A DNA stretch of 64,000 nucleotides from positions 58,765 through 122,764 of the forward strand of contig CAJXYS010000003.1 in the NCBI GenBank assembly GCA_913063035.1, read 5' to 3'. The notes beneath the pieces are model-generated. The model had not been told where the DNA came from, did not search any database, and worked only from the letters and a program-made list of their open reading frames with translations. Below are positions 9,075-18,878 of the stretch, one piece after another. The translations under genes and the position numbers were made by a program. This stretch comes from an uncultured Maritimibacter sp. Lineage in GTDB: Bacteria; Pseudomonadota; Alphaproteobacteria; Rhodobacterales; Rhodobacteraceae. Each line of letters opens with the position of its first letter. The stretch's first letter is position 1.

Positions 9075-9562
9075 TCGAAAATCTCCTTCAGCCGGCGTTC
9101 GTAGCGGGTCTTGATCTCGTCGCGCACCGCGTCCGGGTCGGGGGCGTGCAGGCAATGGACCAGCAGGCTGTGGCCCTCCGAGGACAGGTCGCTCGACACC
9201 GTGCCGGGGGTCATGGTGATGGTGCCCGCCAGGACCGTGATCGCCTCGGGGGTACGCAGTTCCAGCGGGACCGTGACCCAGTTCGGCCGCATGTTCGCGT
9301 TGCGCTTGAAGAGGATCAGCCAGGCCACCTGGATGTTGGCCATCACGATGTCCCAGAGAACGACGAGGGCATATTCCACGATCATCGGCCAGTTCTTCAG
9401 CCGGGGACGGTCGGGCCAGTACGGCTTGGTCACGATGGGAATGATCAGCCCCAGGATAAGCGCGAAGACGAAGCTGCCGAGCGATACCGTGTTCTGTAAC
9501 AGTATCCAGACGACGACGAGCAACAGGGTCAGGTAGGGGTGCGGCAGGATCCGGCTGAACAT
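9071..9562 (-). CDS. mnhE: Na+/H+ antiporter subunit E
   Basis: MnhE/MrpE, 163 aa. Two or three N-terminal helices are followed by a cytoplasmic domain with the family motif TLTPGTVS-like ITMTPGTVSSDL. The ATG at 9562 shares a base with the mnhD stop (TGATG); a GTG one codon upstream is also possible. Confidence 0.93.
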   Translation of the reverse strand: MFSRILPHPYLTLLLVVVWILLQNTVSLGSFVFALILGLIIPIVTKPYWPDRPRLKNWPMIVEYALVVLWDIVMANIQVAWLILFKRNANMRPNWVTVPLELRTPEAITVLAGTITMTPGTVSSDLSSEGHSLLVHCLHAPDPDAVRDEIKTRYERRLKEIFE

Positions 9563-11112
9563 CACTGCGCCTCCTCTGCCTTGACGGGGGTCCCGCTCAG
9601 CACCGCGTCGAGATAGGCGTCCGGCGCGTAGAGCTGGGCCGCGGTCGCGTCCAGATAGGCGGTGACCGGCCCGGCGGCAAGCGTCATGCCGACGAGCGGC
9701 GCCAGCAGGCCGAAGGCCGCGACGAAGGCAAGCCCGCCGCCGCGGGTCGGGGCCGCTGGTGCCGTGTCCGTCTCATCCGTGACGATGCCGTAGCCTTTCC
9801 AGAAGACGGTGCTGCCCGCCCGCGCAAGCCCAACGATGGCGATCAGCGACGTCACGAGGATGACCGCCCAGATCGTCGTCGCCCCCGGCACGTCACGCGC
9901 GGCATCCAGCACCAGCAGCTTGCCGATGAACCCCGACAGCGGCGGCATACCGGCCATGGCAATGGCCGATATGAAGAAGATCGACGCGATCAGGCCGTTC
10001 TGCGGGATCGGCTGCGCGGCGCGGATCTCGACGCCGTCCGCGCCGCGGCGCTCCATCACCATGTCGGCGACGAGGAAGAGCGCCGCCGTCGCAAAGGTGG
10101 AATGGATCATGTAGTAGAGCGCCGCCGTCGTCGCCCCCGGCGCGAAGAGCGCCACCGCGACCAGCAGGGTGCCCATGGACCCGATCGCGGCATAGGCCGT
10201 CAGCCGCCCGAGGTCACGCGCACCGAGAATGCCGATCATCCCCACCGCGACCGTCAGCAGCGCGGCCGGCATCAGCCAGGCATCGAAGGATCCCGCCACG
10301 ATCCCGGCCTCGGGGCCGAAGACCAGCGTGTACATCCGCAGGATCGCGTAGGCGCCCACCTTGGTCATGATCGCAAAGAGCGCCGCCACCGGTGCGGGCG
10401 CGTTGGCGTAGCTTTCGGGCAGCCAGAAATGCAGCGGCAGCAACGCCGCCTTCACCGCGAAGACCAGTAGCAGCAGCACCGCGCCGACCCGGATCAGCGC
10501 CGTGTCGTCGGCGGGCAGCTCGCCAACCTTCACCGCGAGATCGGCCATGTTGAGCGTGCCGGTCACGGCGTAGATCGTGCCGAGCGCGAAGAGGAACAGC
10601 GTCGAGCCGAGCAGGTTGTAGACCACGTATTGCGTGCCCGCCCGCAGCCGGCGTGGCCCGCCCCCATGGATCATCAGCCCGTAGGAGGCGATCAGCAGCA
10701 CCTCGAAGAAGACGAACAGGTTGAACGCGTCCCCGGTCAGGAAGGCGCCGCAGACGCCCATAAGCTGGAACTGGAAGAGCGCGTGGAAATGCTTGCCGCG
10801 CTCGTCCCATCCGGACCCGATCGCGTAAAGCTGCACGCCCAGCGCCAGCGCCGCGGTCAGCAGCACCATCAGCGCCGAGAGCCGGTCGAGAACCAGGACG
10901 ATCCCGAAGGGCGCCGGCCAGTTGCCGAGATCATAGACCGTGACGGTGCCGCCGGCGGCGGACACAGCCAGGCCGAGCGCGATCGCCAGCAGCAGAACCG
11001 TCCCGGCCGTCGAGAAGACCCGCTGCAGCAGGATATGGTGGCGGAAGGCCAGCATGGTCACCGCGGCCAGCAGGGCCGGCAGGATGACGGGGGCGATGAT
11101 CCAGTGGCTCAT
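9562..11112 (-). CDS. mnhD: Na+/H+ antiporter subunit D
   Basis: MnhD/MrpD, 516 aa, a complex-I NuoL/M/N-like membrane subunit with about fourteen helices that forms part of the ion path. The proton-antiporter-M domain includes FFEVLLIASYGLM and LPLHFWLPESYANAPAPVAA. It starts inside the end of mnhC (ATGA overlap). With MnhA it couples Na+ (or K+) export to proton import, supporting pH and salt tolerance. Confidence 0.95.
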   Translation of the reverse strand: MSHWIIAPVILPALLAAVTMLAFRHHILLQRVFSTAGTVLLLAIALGLAVSAAGGTVTVYDLGNWPAPFGIVLVLDRLSALMVLLTAALALGVQLYAIGSGWDERGKHFHALFQFQLMGVCGAFLTGDAFNLFVFFEVLLIASYGLMIHGGGPRRLRAGTQYVVYNLLGSTLFLFALGTIYAVTGTLNMADLAVKVGELPADDTALIRVGAVLLLLVFAVKAALLPLHFWLPESYANAPAPVAALFAIMTKVGAYAILRMYTLVFGPEAGIVAGSFDAWLMPAALLTVAVGMIGILGARDLGRLTAYAAIGSMGTLLVAVALFAPGATTAALYYMIHSTFATAALFLVADMVMERRGADGVEIRAAQPIPQNGLIASIFFISAIAMAGMPPLSGFIGKLLVLDAARDVPGATTIWAVILVTSLIAIVGLARAGSTVFWKGYGIVTDETDTAPAAPTRGGGLAFVAAFGLLAPLVGMTLAAGPVTAYLDATAAQLYAPDAYLDAVLSGTPVKAEEAQ

Positions 11113-11459
11113 GCGCCGTCCTCCTCGCCCCGGGCATCGGTGTCGATCCGGTCACTGTCGGACGACAGGTAGGCGCTGAGCGCGATCATCACGACGACCG
11201 CGGTCATCCCGAACGAGATCACGATCGCGGTCAGCACCAGCGCCTGCGGCAGCGGGTCGGTATAGGTCCCGGCCCCGGACTTGTCCTGCAGCACCGGCGG
11301 CAGGTTGATCGCCAGGCGTCCGGTCGTGAACAGGAAGACGTTCACGGCATAGGTCAGCAACGACACCCCGATGATGACCGGGAAGGTGCGCTGGCGCAGC
11401 ACGAGGTAGACCCCCGCCGCCGTCAGCAGCCCGATGGCGGATGCAACGAGCAGTTCCAT
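11109..11459 (-). CDS. mnhC: Na+/H+ antiporter subunit C
   Basis: MnhC/MrpC, 116 aa, NuoK-like, three helices, with GVSLLTYAVNVFLF and PLPQALVLTAIVI, both typical of the family. It follows mnhAB by 1 bp and overlaps mnhD by 4 bp, so the operon is tightly coupled. Confidence 0.94.
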   Translation of the reverse strand: MELLVASAIGLLTAAGVYLVLRQRTFPVIIGVSLLTYAVNVFLFTTGRLAINLPPVLQDKSGAGTYTDPLPQALVLTAIVISFGMTAVVVMIALSAYLSSDSDRIDTDARGEEDGA

Positions 11460-11460
11460 C

Positions 11461-14316
11461 TCAGCGGCCCTCCCCTTGCGGCGTCCCGTCCTCGCGGGCG
11501 GGGTTTATGTCCATCGGGTACTCGCTGACCTCGTAGCCTGCCCGGCGCGAGATCCGCGACAGGCTCTCGAGCGTCAGCATGACGGCCCCCACGACGGCCA
11601 GGAACACCCCCAGATCGAAGGCCATGGCCGTGGCGAGCTCGAACTCGTTCATCGGCGGGATGCGGACATAGCCGAAATCGCTGGTCAGGAAGGGCAGCCC
11701 GTTGAACCAGGCGCCGATCCCGGTAAAGGCGGCCGCCAGAACCCCGGCCGCGATGGTCGCGTGATAGGGCACACGCTGGCGTTCCGCCGCCCAGTCGAAC
11801 CCGCTGGCCATGTACTGCATCACCAGCGCGATGGCGACGACGAGCCCCGCGATGAACCCGCCGCCCGGCTCGTTGTGGCCGCGCAGGAAGATATAGACCC
11901 CGACCATCAGCGCGATCGGCATCATGACGCGCGTGGCGATCACCATCATCAGCGGATGCGCATCGCCGGCCAGCGCGTGGTTCGGCTGGCGCTCGAGCAG
12001 CTTTTGGCGAACCGGGCCGCGCAGCAGCGACTCGGTCACCGCGTAGATCACGATGGCCGCGATCCCCAGCACGATGATCTCGCCGAAGGTGTCGAAGCCC
12101 CTGAAGTCCACCAGGATGACGTTGACGACATTCGTGCCGCCGCCGCCCTTGTAGGAATTCGCGAGATGGAAGTCCGAGATCGACGGGAAGGCGAAGTCGC
12201 GCACCATCATCCCGTAGGCCAGCCCGGTCACGGCAAGGCCGGCCACAGCCGCGATGACCCCGTCGCGCAGCTTGCGCCCGGCGGTGCTCTCGCGCGGGGT
12301 GAACTCGGGCAGGAAATTGAGCGCGAGCAGCAGAAGGATGATCGAGACCACCTCGACCGAGAGCTGCGTCAGCGCCAGGTCCGGCGCCGAGAGATAGTTG
12401 AACCCGACCGCGACCACGAGCCCGATGATCGCCATCAGCACCAGCGTCAGCAGGCGGTGATGGTGGAACGCCACCACGCAGCCCGTCGCCACCACCAGCA
12501 GTACCCAGCCGATGAAGGGCAGCCCGGTGATGGGCGTCATGTCGCGGGTCGGCGCCCCGGCGACGCCGCCTGCATAGGCATGCAGACCCGCGGCCGCCAC
12601 GGCGACGGTGAAGATCGCGGCATAGCGGGTCAGCGCCCCGTCATGCAGCGTCTCGGTGATCGCCCGGCTCAGGCGCACCAGCGCGTCTATGATGGCATCG
12701 AAGATCGCCTTGGCCGCGGGGGGACCGGCCCGTTTCCAGACGGACTCGAGCCCGCGATGCGACGCCAGCAGGACCGCCCCGCCGACGATCGCCGCGACGG
12801 ACATGTAGAGCGCCGCGTTGATGCCGTGCCAGAGCTTGAGGTGCACATCCGGATCCTGGCCGGTCACGGCGGTCGCGACGAGGTTCACGAACGGCTCGAC
12901 CACGAAGGGGGCGAGACCGATGCCGATCACGAGGCCCGCCAGCAGCGCCGGCCCCGCCCACATGCCGAAGCCCGGATCATGCGGATTGGCCGGGTAGTCG
13001 CCGCGCGCCGGTCCCATGAAGACATGCCAGATGTAGCGGAAGGAATAGGCCACGGAGAAGAGGGCGCCCAACGTCGCCAGCGCCGGCATCAGCCAGGCGT
13101 TCCCGGCCCAGACGGCGTAGGTGGTCTCTTTCAGCATCATCTCCTTCGAGATGAAGCCGTTGAGCGGCGGGATGCCGGCCATGCTGAGCGCCGTGACCGC
13201 GGCGATCGCGAAGGTGATGGGCATCAGGTGACGCAACCCGCCCAGCCGCTTGATGTCGCGGGTATGCGCCTCGTGATCGACGATGCCCGCCGTCATGAAG
13301 AGCGCCGCCTTGAAGCTGGCGTGGTTGATGATGTGGAACACCGCCACCGCCGCCGCGGCCTCGGTCCCGAATCCGAGCAGCATGGTGATCAGCCCGAGAT
13401 GGCTGACGGTCGAGAAGGCCAGGAGCCCCTTGAGATCGTCCTTGAAGAGCGCGATCACCGCGCCGATCACCATGGTGACCAGGCCGGTCGTCGCCACGAG
13501 GTAGAACCAGGCCTCCGTGCCCGACAGCACCGGCCAGAGGCGGGCCATCAGGAACAGCCCGGCCTTCACCATGGTGGCCGAATGCAGATAGGCCGAAACC
13601 GGGGTCGGCGCGGCCATCGCGTGCGGCAGCCAGAAATGGAACGGGAACTGCGCCGACTTGGTGAAGGCCCCGAGCAGGATCAGCACCAGCGCGGGCAGGT
13701 AAAGGTCGGACCCCTGGATCGCCTCGCGGTTTTCCAGGATCACGGTCAGGTCATAGCTGCCCGCGATATTGCCCAGGATCAGCATGCCCGCGATCATCGC
13801 CAGCCCGCCCATGCCGGTCACCGCCAGCGCCATGCGCGCGCCCTGCCGGCCTTCCGGCAGGTGCTTCCAGTAGCCGATCAGCAGGAAGGAGGACAGGCTC
13901 GTCAGCTCCCAGAAGATCAGCAGCAGCAGGATGTTGTCCGACAGCACGATCCCCACCATCGCGCCCTGAAAGAGCAGCAGGTAGGTGTAGAACTGGCCCA
14001 TCGGATCCTCGCGGCTGAGATAGAACCGCGCGTAGAGGATGATCAGCAGGCCGATCCCCAGGATCAACCCGGCAAAGAGCAGCCCCAGCCCGTCGAGGAA
14101 GAAATTGGCGTTGAGCCCGAGCATCGGCAGCCATTCGATCCGCGACTGGATGACCTCCCCCCGGAAGACGGCGGGCGCATGGGTCAGCAGACCGATGAGC
14201 GCAAGCAGCGTGGCGGACCCCGTTGCCCAGGCGCAGCTGTTGCGCCCGGCACGGATCATGAGCCCCGGCAGCAACGCGCCGAGGAACGGAAGAGCGGCGA
14301 TCAGATAGAGCGGCAC
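11461..14316 (-). CDS. mnhA: Na+/H+ antiporter fused subunits A and B
   Basis: 951 aa. Residues 1 to about 780 are MnhA (NuoL-like, with FWELTSLSSFLLIGYW and FPFHFWLPHAMAAPTPVSA), and residues from about 787 are a MnhB domain (RVMMPIALMVGVYIFLRGHNEPGGGFIAGL). Fused A-B forms are common in alphaproteobacterial (Pha/Mrp) operons, so no separate mnhB is expected. The start is a GTG at 14316. It is the first gene of the operon and diverges from the ynj-like cluster across a 267-bp gap. Confidence 0.94.
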   Translation of the reverse strand: MPLYLIAALPFLGALLPGLMIRAGRNSCAWATGSATLLALIGLLTHAPAVFRGEVIQSRIEWLPMLGLNANFFLDGLGLLFAGLILGIGLLIILYARFYLSREDPMGQFYTYLLLFQGAMVGIVLSDNILLLLIFWELTSLSSFLLIGYWKHLPEGRQGARMALAVTGMGGLAMIAGMLILGNIAGSYDLTVILENREAIQGSDLYLPALVLILLGAFTKSAQFPFHFWLPHAMAAPTPVSAYLHSATMVKAGLFLMARLWPVLSGTEAWFYLVATTGLVTMVIGAVIALFKDDLKGLLAFSTVSHLGLITMLLGFGTEAAAAVAVFHIINHASFKAALFMTAGIVDHEAHTRDIKRLGGLRHLMPITFAIAAVTALSMAGIPPLNGFISKEMMLKETTYAVWAGNAWLMPALATLGALFSVAYSFRYIWHVFMGPARGDYPANPHDPGFGMWAGPALLAGLVIGIGLAPFVVEPFVNLVATAVTGQDPDVHLKLWHGINAALYMSVAAIVGGAVLLASHRGLESVWKRAGPPAAKAIFDAIIDALVRLSRAITETLHDGALTRYAAIFTVAVAAAGLHAYAGGVAGAPTRDMTPITGLPFIGWVLLVVATGCVVAFHHHRLLTLVLMAIIGLVVAVGFNYLSAPDLALTQLSVEVVSIILLLLALNFLPEFTPRESTAGRKLRDGVIAAVAGLAVTGLAYGMMVRDFAFPSISDFHLANSYKGGGGTNVVNVILVDFRGFDTFGEIIVLGIAAIVIYAVTESLLRGPVRQKLLERQPNHALAGDAHPLMMVIATRVMMPIALMVGVYIFLRGHNEPGGGFIAGLVVAIALVMQYMASGFDWAAERQRVPYHATIAAGVLAAAFTGIGAWFNGLPFLTSDFGYVRIPPMNEFELATAMAFDLGVFLAVVGAVMLTLESLSRISRRAGYEVSEYPMDINPAREDGTPQGEGR

Positions 14317-14583
14317 GGCAGGTCACGACCGGATGTGAATGAACATGGTCCAGCGGTCATATACAGGTCGAGTCTCTGCTGCAATTCCCCCTCCGTCTCC
14401 CGCAGCTTGGCCGTTCGCCGACGCACCCTACCATGACTGCATCGGATGAAATCAAGGTATTCCGGCACGATGCCCCGGCAATCCCCCGGGGCCTGCGACA
14501 CGGCGGCTTCACAAAGCCGTCATGGCGATTGAAAAATGGGCGCCCCATGCGCCAGATGGACGCCGCAACGGAGATTTGGCTGG
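14317..14583. other. Divergent intergenic region between mnhAB and ynjF-like gene
   Basis: 267 bp that must hold promoters for both directions. Two short inverted repeats are visible: GCCCCGG/CCGGGGC at 14472-14492 and CGGCTT/AAGCCG at 14504-14519. No convincing coding frame or known operator was seen. Confidence 0.5.
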
Positions 14584-15213
14584 ATGCTCGACGCCGCCGC
14601 GCGAAAACTCATCGATCCGGTGCTCAACCGGCAGGGCGCCGCGCTGGCGCGGCGTGGGGTGAGCGCCGACGCCATCACGCTGGCGGGGCTGGTTCTGGGC
14701 ATTCTCGCCGCGGGTCTCATCGCCCTGGGCTGGAGCCTTCTGGCGCTCGTGCCGTTGCTGGCCAGCCGCCTGGCCGACGGGCTCGACGGGGCCGTGGCGC
14801 GGGCCACGCGCCGCACCGATTTCGGCGGCTATCTCGATATCGCGGCGGATTTCCTGTTCTACGGCGCGGTGCCGCTGGCCTTCGTCTGGTCCGATCCGGA
14901 TGCCAACGCGGCCGCCGGCGCCTTCCTGCTGCTCAGCTTCTATTTCAACGGCACCACGTTTCTCGGCTTCGCCATCCTCGCCGAGCGCCGGCAGATGAAA
15001 ACCGACGCACGCGGGCTCAAGTCGCTCTATTTCACCGGTGGCTTGCTGGAAGGCACCGAGACCATAGGCTTCTTCGTGCTGCTCTGCCTTCTGCCCGGGT
15101 GGTTCGCACCGCTCGCCTGGGCCTTCGGCCTGCTCTGCTTCGTGACCGCGATCTCGCGCCTCATGCTCGCCCGGCGCGTCTTTCCGGGCGGTCCGGGCGA
15201 TACCCCAGAATGA
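14584..15213 (+). CDS. ynjF: CDP-alcohol phosphatidyltransferase family protein (YnjF-like)
   Basis: 209 aa integral membrane enzyme. The CDP-alcohol transferase motif begins at D65 (DGLDGAVAR) and its last two aspartates lie in GGYLDIAADF; these residues bind metal and the CDP moiety. Such enzymes move a phospho-alcohol group from CDP-diacylglycerol or CDP-alcohol to a second alcohol. The start at 14584 gives MLDAAARK. In E. coli ynjF closes the ynjABCDEF cluster; here it heads the ynjBCD-like genes, 25 bp before ynjB. The true substrate is unknown. Confidence 0.82.
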   Translation: MLDAAARKLIDPVLNRQGAALARRGVSADAITLAGLVLGILAAGLIALGWSLLALVPLLASRLADGLDGAVARATRRTDFGGYLDIAADFLFYGAVPLAFVWSDPDANAAAGAFLLLSFYFNGTTFLGFAILAERRQMKTDARGLKSLYFTGGLLEGTETIGFFVLLCLLPGWFAPLAWAFGLLCFVTAISRLMLARRVFPGGPGDTPE

Positions 15214-15238
15214 ACGACAAACCGACAGGGAGACCCGC

Positions 15239-16441
15239 ATGAAAAACCTTGCCGCCGCCGCGATCCTCGCGTTGCTGACCCTTCCGGTCCGGGCAGACCC
15301 CGATCCCGGCGACTGGCAGGCCGTCCTGGCCGAAGCCGAGGGCGAAACCGTCTACTGGAACGCCTGGGGCGGGTCGACGATCACCAACGACTTCATCGCC
15401 TGGGTCGGGCAGCGCGTCGCCGAAGAGCACGGCGTGACGCTGGAGCATGTGAAGCTCTCCGACACCGCGGACGCGGTCAGCCGCGTGCTGGCCGAAAAGA
15501 CCGCCGGGCAGGACAGTGGCGGCGCGATCGACCTCATCTGGATCAACGGCGAGAATTTCGCCGCGATGAAGCGCAACGACCTGCTGTTCGGCCCCTTTGC
15601 CGAGTCCCTGCCGAACTGGACTCTCGTGGACGTCGACGGCAAGACCGTCACCACCGACTTCACCGTGCCGACCGACGGCTACGAGTCGCCCTGGTCGATG
15701 GCACAGGTGGTCTTCATGCACGACACCGCCCGCCTGCCCGAGCCGCTGCCGGACATGGCGGCGCTGCTGGCCTGGGCCAAGGCGACCCCGGGGCGCTTCA
15801 CCTTTCCGCAACCGCCCGACTTCCTCGGCGCGACCTTCCTGAAACAGGCGCTCTACGACCTGGTCGACGACCCCGCGCCGCTGCAGGCCCCCGTGGACGC
15901 GGCCGATTACGATGCCGTCACGGCGCCGCTCTGGGCCTTCATGGAGGAGCTGACGCCCAATCTCTGGCGCCAGGGCCGCGCCTATCCGCAAAGCGGGCCG
16001 CGCCAGATCCAGCTGATGGCCGATGGCGAGATCGACCTCGCAATCTCCTTCAGCCCCGGCGAGGCCTCCGCCGCCATCGCCAACTACGAACTGCCCGACA
16101 CGGTGCGAACCTTCGTGCTGGAGGGCGGGACCATCGGCAATGCCAGCTTCGTGGCGATCCCCTACAACGCGAACGCCAAGGCAGGCGCCATGGTCGTCGC
16201 GAATTTCCTGATCTCGCCCGAGGCGCAGGCGCGGGCACAGGACCCCGATTACCTGGGCGTGGGCACGGTGCTGGCGATGGACAAGCTCGACGCAGCCGCG
16301 CGGGCGCGCTTCGACGAGATCGCACTGGGCATCGCGACGCTCTCGCCCGCGGAACTCGGCCCGGCCCTGCCAGAGCCGCACCCGTCCTGGATGGAGCGCC
16401 TGGAAGCGGACTGGACCGCGCGCTTCGGCGTCGCGGAGTGA
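15239..16441 (+). CDS. ynjB: ABC transporter substrate-binding protein, YnjB-like
   Basis: 400 aa periplasmic binding protein. A signal peptide (hydrophobic residues 4-16) ends at PVRA-DPD near residue 19. The mature part has the extracellular-binding-protein type 1 look (YWNAWGGSTITNDFIAW, YESPWSMAQVVFMHD, LAISFSPGEA). AGGGAGACC precedes the ATG. With the downstream two-domain permease and ATPase it matches E. coli YnjBCD, whose substrate is not established. Confidence 0.85.
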   Translation: MKNLAAAAILALLTLPVRADPDPGDWQAVLAEAEGETVYWNAWGGSTITNDFIAWVGQRVAEEHGVTLEHVKLSDTADAVSRVLAEKTAGQDSGGAIDLIWINGENFAAMKRNDLLFGPFAESLPNWTLVDVDGKTVTTDFTVPTDGYESPWSMAQVVFMHDTARLPEPLPDMAALLAWAKATPGRFTFPQPPDFLGATFLKQALYDLVDDPAPLQAPVDAADYDAVTAPLWAFMEELTPNLWRQGRAYPQSGPRQIQLMADGEIDLAISFSPGEASAAIANYELPDTVRTFVLEGGTIGNASFVAIPYNANAKAGAMVVANFLISPEAQARAQDPDYLGVGTVLAMDKLDAAARARFDEIALGIATLSPAELGPALPEPHPSWMERLEADWTARFGVAE

Positions 16442-16448
16442 TCCCCGC

Positions 16449-18155
16449 GTGACGGCCTTCCGCCGCCCCCGGGGCGCCGTGCCCCGGCTGCCCGCGCTGA
16501 CGCTGCTGGTGATGCTCGGGCCGGTGGCGGCGGGGCTTTTCGGCACGCTCGCGCCGGCCCTGGGCGTGATGCCCGCGATCGGCCGGGTGGAGCCGACGCT
16601 GGCGCCCTTTGGCGATCTCGCGTCCTGGCCGGGCTTCGGCGCCGCCATGCGTCTCAGCCTCGTCACGGGCCTCGCGGCGACGGCGGCGTCGCTGGCCGTC
16701 GTGGTCATGGTCGCCGCCTGCTGGCAGGGCACCCGGGCCTTTCGCGCCATGGAACGGCTGCTCTCGCCGCTGCTGTCGGTGCCGCATGCGGCCGCGGCGT
16801 TCGGAATCGCCTTTCTCATCGCCCCCTCGGGCTGGATCGCGCGGCTCGTCTCGCCCTGGGCGACGGGATGGGAGCGGCCGCCCGACATCCTGATCGTGCA
16901 GGATCCGAACGGCCTTGCCCTGATCGCGGGGCTGGTGGCCAAGGAGGTGCCGTTTCTCATGCTGATGACGATCGCGGCCCTCGGCCAGGTGGAGGCCCGG
17001 CGCAGCATGGCGGTGGCCCGGGGGCTGGGCTATGCCCGCCACACCGCCTGGCTCAAGACGGTTTTCCCGCGCGTCTATGCCCAGATCCGGCTGCCGGTTT
17101 ACGTGGTTCTGGCCTATTCCATGTCGGTGGTGGACGTCGCGGTGATCCTCGGCCCCAACACCCCGCCGACCCTCTCGGTGCAGATCGTGCGCTGGATGGG
17201 CGACCCCGATCTTGCCATGCGGCTCCGGGCCGCGGCCGGCGCGGTCGTCCAGCTCGGCCTGGTGGCCGCGGCGCTCGCCGCCTGGCGCGGGGCGGAGGCG
17301 CTCGTGGCCATGTGGGGGCGACACTGGATCCGGAAGGGCGGGCGCGGCGGCGGCGAAGGCCTGCTCCGGGCCGCCGCCCTTGCCGCCGGCGGCGTTTCGG
17401 CCGCCGCGGTGATCCTGGGCCTTGCCGGGCTGGCCGCCTGGTCGGTGGCGGGGTTCTGGGCCTTTCCCGACGCCCTGCCCGACGGTTTCACCCTGCGCAA
17501 CTGGATGCGCCACGGCCCCGGGCTGGGCGCGCCGGCGACCGAGACCGCGATCATCGCCGCCGCCGCGACCGCCATTGCCCTTGTCCTGACCATCGGCTGC
17601 CTCGAGGCCGAGCACCGCTTCGGGCTGCGGCTCTCGTCGCGGGGACTCTGGCTTTTGTACCTGCCGCTGCTGATCCCGCAGGTCGCGTTCTTGCCGGGGC
17701 TTCAGATCCTGATGCTGTCCTTCGGGGTGACCTCCGGCACCATGGCGGTCATTCTCGGCCACGTGGTCTTCGTGCTGCCCTATGTCTTTCTCTCGCTCGG
17801 CGATCCCTTCCGGGCCTGGGACACGCGCTACGCCACCGTTGCCCATGCCCTGGGGGCCGGGCCGGACCGCGTGCTCTGGACCCTGCGGCTGCCGATGCTG
17901 CTGGCCCCCGTCCTGACGGCGGCCGCGGTCGGGATCGCCGTGTCGGTCGGGCAATACCTGCCCACCTTGCTGATCGGGGGCGGGCGCGTGCAGACCCTGA
18001 CCACCGAGGCCGTGGCCCTGGCCGCCGGGGGCGACCGCCGGGCGATCGGGATCTACGGGCTGGCCCAGACGGCGGCCGCGCTGCTGCCCTTCGCAGTGGC
18101 GCTGGCGGTCCCGCGGCTGGTCTGGCGCAACAAGGCGGCGCTGGCCCATGGCTGA
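16449..18155 (+). CDS. ynjC: ABC transporter permease with two fused halves, YnjC-like
   Basis: 568 aa with about twelve helices in two repeated permease halves. The first contains an EAA-type loop (ARGLGYARHTAWLKTVFPRVY, near residues 190-215) and the second a related loop (AHALGAGPDRVLWTLRLPML). The start is GTG at 16449, 7 bp after ynjB; an upstream purine-rich site is weak. It overlaps ynjD by 8 bp. It forms the membrane channel of the YnjBCD-type importer. Confidence 0.85.
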   Translation: MTAFRRPRGAVPRLPALTLLVMLGPVAAGLFGTLAPALGVMPAIGRVEPTLAPFGDLASWPGFGAAMRLSLVTGLAATAASLAVVVMVAACWQGTRAFRAMERLLSPLLSVPHAAAAFGIAFLIAPSGWIARLVSPWATGWERPPDILIVQDPNGLALIAGLVAKEVPFLMLMTIAALGQVEARRSMAVARGLGYARHTAWLKTVFPRVYAQIRLPVYVVLAYSMSVVDVAVILGPNTPPTLSVQIVRWMGDPDLAMRLRAAAGAVVQLGLVAAALAAWRGAEALVAMWGRHWIRKGGRGGGEGLLRAAALAAGGVSAAAVILGLAGLAAWSVAGFWAFPDALPDGFTLRNWMRHGPGLGAPATETAIIAAAATAIALVLTIGCLEAEHRFGLRLSSRGLWLLYLPLLIPQVAFLPGLQILMLSFGVTSGTMAVILGHVVFVLPYVFLSLGDPFRAWDTRYATVAHALGAGPDRVLWTLRLPMLLAPVLTAAAVGIAVSVGQYLPTLLIGGGRVQTLTTEAVALAAGGDRRAIGIYGLAQTAAALLPFAVALAVPRLVWRNKAALAHG

Positions 18156-18807
18156 CGCGCGGCGCGACGAAACCGGCCTTGTGCTGGACCGGCTCCGGAT
18201 CGCGATCGGCGGAACGGAACTCGTCGCCGTGGACGCCACCGTGCGCCCCGGCGAGGTGCTGACGGTGATGGGGCCGTCCGGGTCGGGAAAGTCGACGCTG
18301 CTCTCGGTGGTGACCGGCACGGTCGACCCGGCCTTCACCGTCGCCGGCGGGGTGCGGGTCAACGGCCGCGAGCTGACCGGCCTGCCGCCCGAGGCCAGGC
18401 GCGTCGGGCTGTTGTTCCAGGACGAGCTTCTGTTTCCGCACATGTCGGTGGGCAGCAACCTGGCCTTCGGCCTGAACCGCGGCGTGCGCGGGCGCGCCGC
18501 GCGGCGCGCCCGGGTCGAGGAGGCGCTGGCCGAGGTCGGGCTCGAGGGGTTCGCGGACCGCGATCCGGCGACGCTGTCCGGCGGGCAGAAGGCGCGCGTG
18601 GCGCTGATGCGCGTCCTGCTGTCGGAACCCGACGCGCTGTTGCTCGACGAACCCTTTTCACGGCTCGACCCGGACCGTCGCGACCGGGTGCGGCGGCTGG
18701 TCTTCGACCGGGCCCGCGCGCACGGGCTGCCGGTGCTCCTGGTCACCCACGACGCCGCGGACGCCCGTGCCGCGGGGGAACGGATCATCCGGCTGGAGTC
18801 GTCTTGA
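18148..18807 (+). CDS. ynjD: ABC transporter ATP-binding protein, YnjD-like
   Basis: 219 aa ATPase. Walker A GPSGSGKST at residues 42-50, signature LSGGQKARVALMR, Walker B ALLLDEPF and switch histidine VTHDA are all present. The short length without a C-terminal domain fits YnjD. It overlaps the permease gene and energises that transporter. Confidence 0.87.
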   Translation: MADARRDETGLVLDRLRIAIGGTELVAVDATVRPGEVLTVMGPSGSGKSTLLSVVTGTVDPAFTVAGGVRVNGRELTGLPPEARRVGLLFQDELLFPHMSVGSNLAFGLNRGVRGRAARRARVEEALAEVGLEGFADRDPATLSGGQKARVALMRVLLSEPDALLLDEPFSRLDPDRRDRVRRLVFDRARAHGLPVLLVTHDAADARAAGERIIRLESS

Positions 18808-18878
18808 CGCGCCACACCCCACGGTCGATCCTGCCCCGGACCCCGCCCGCGGGCGGTTACAGGACAAGGGGGCACGAC

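Noticed and set aside
11434..14436. A 1000-aa plus-strand frame opposite mnhAB
   Set aside because: Composition is dominated by R, H, Q, D and G, as expected for an antisense shadow; the mnhAB product is unmistakable.
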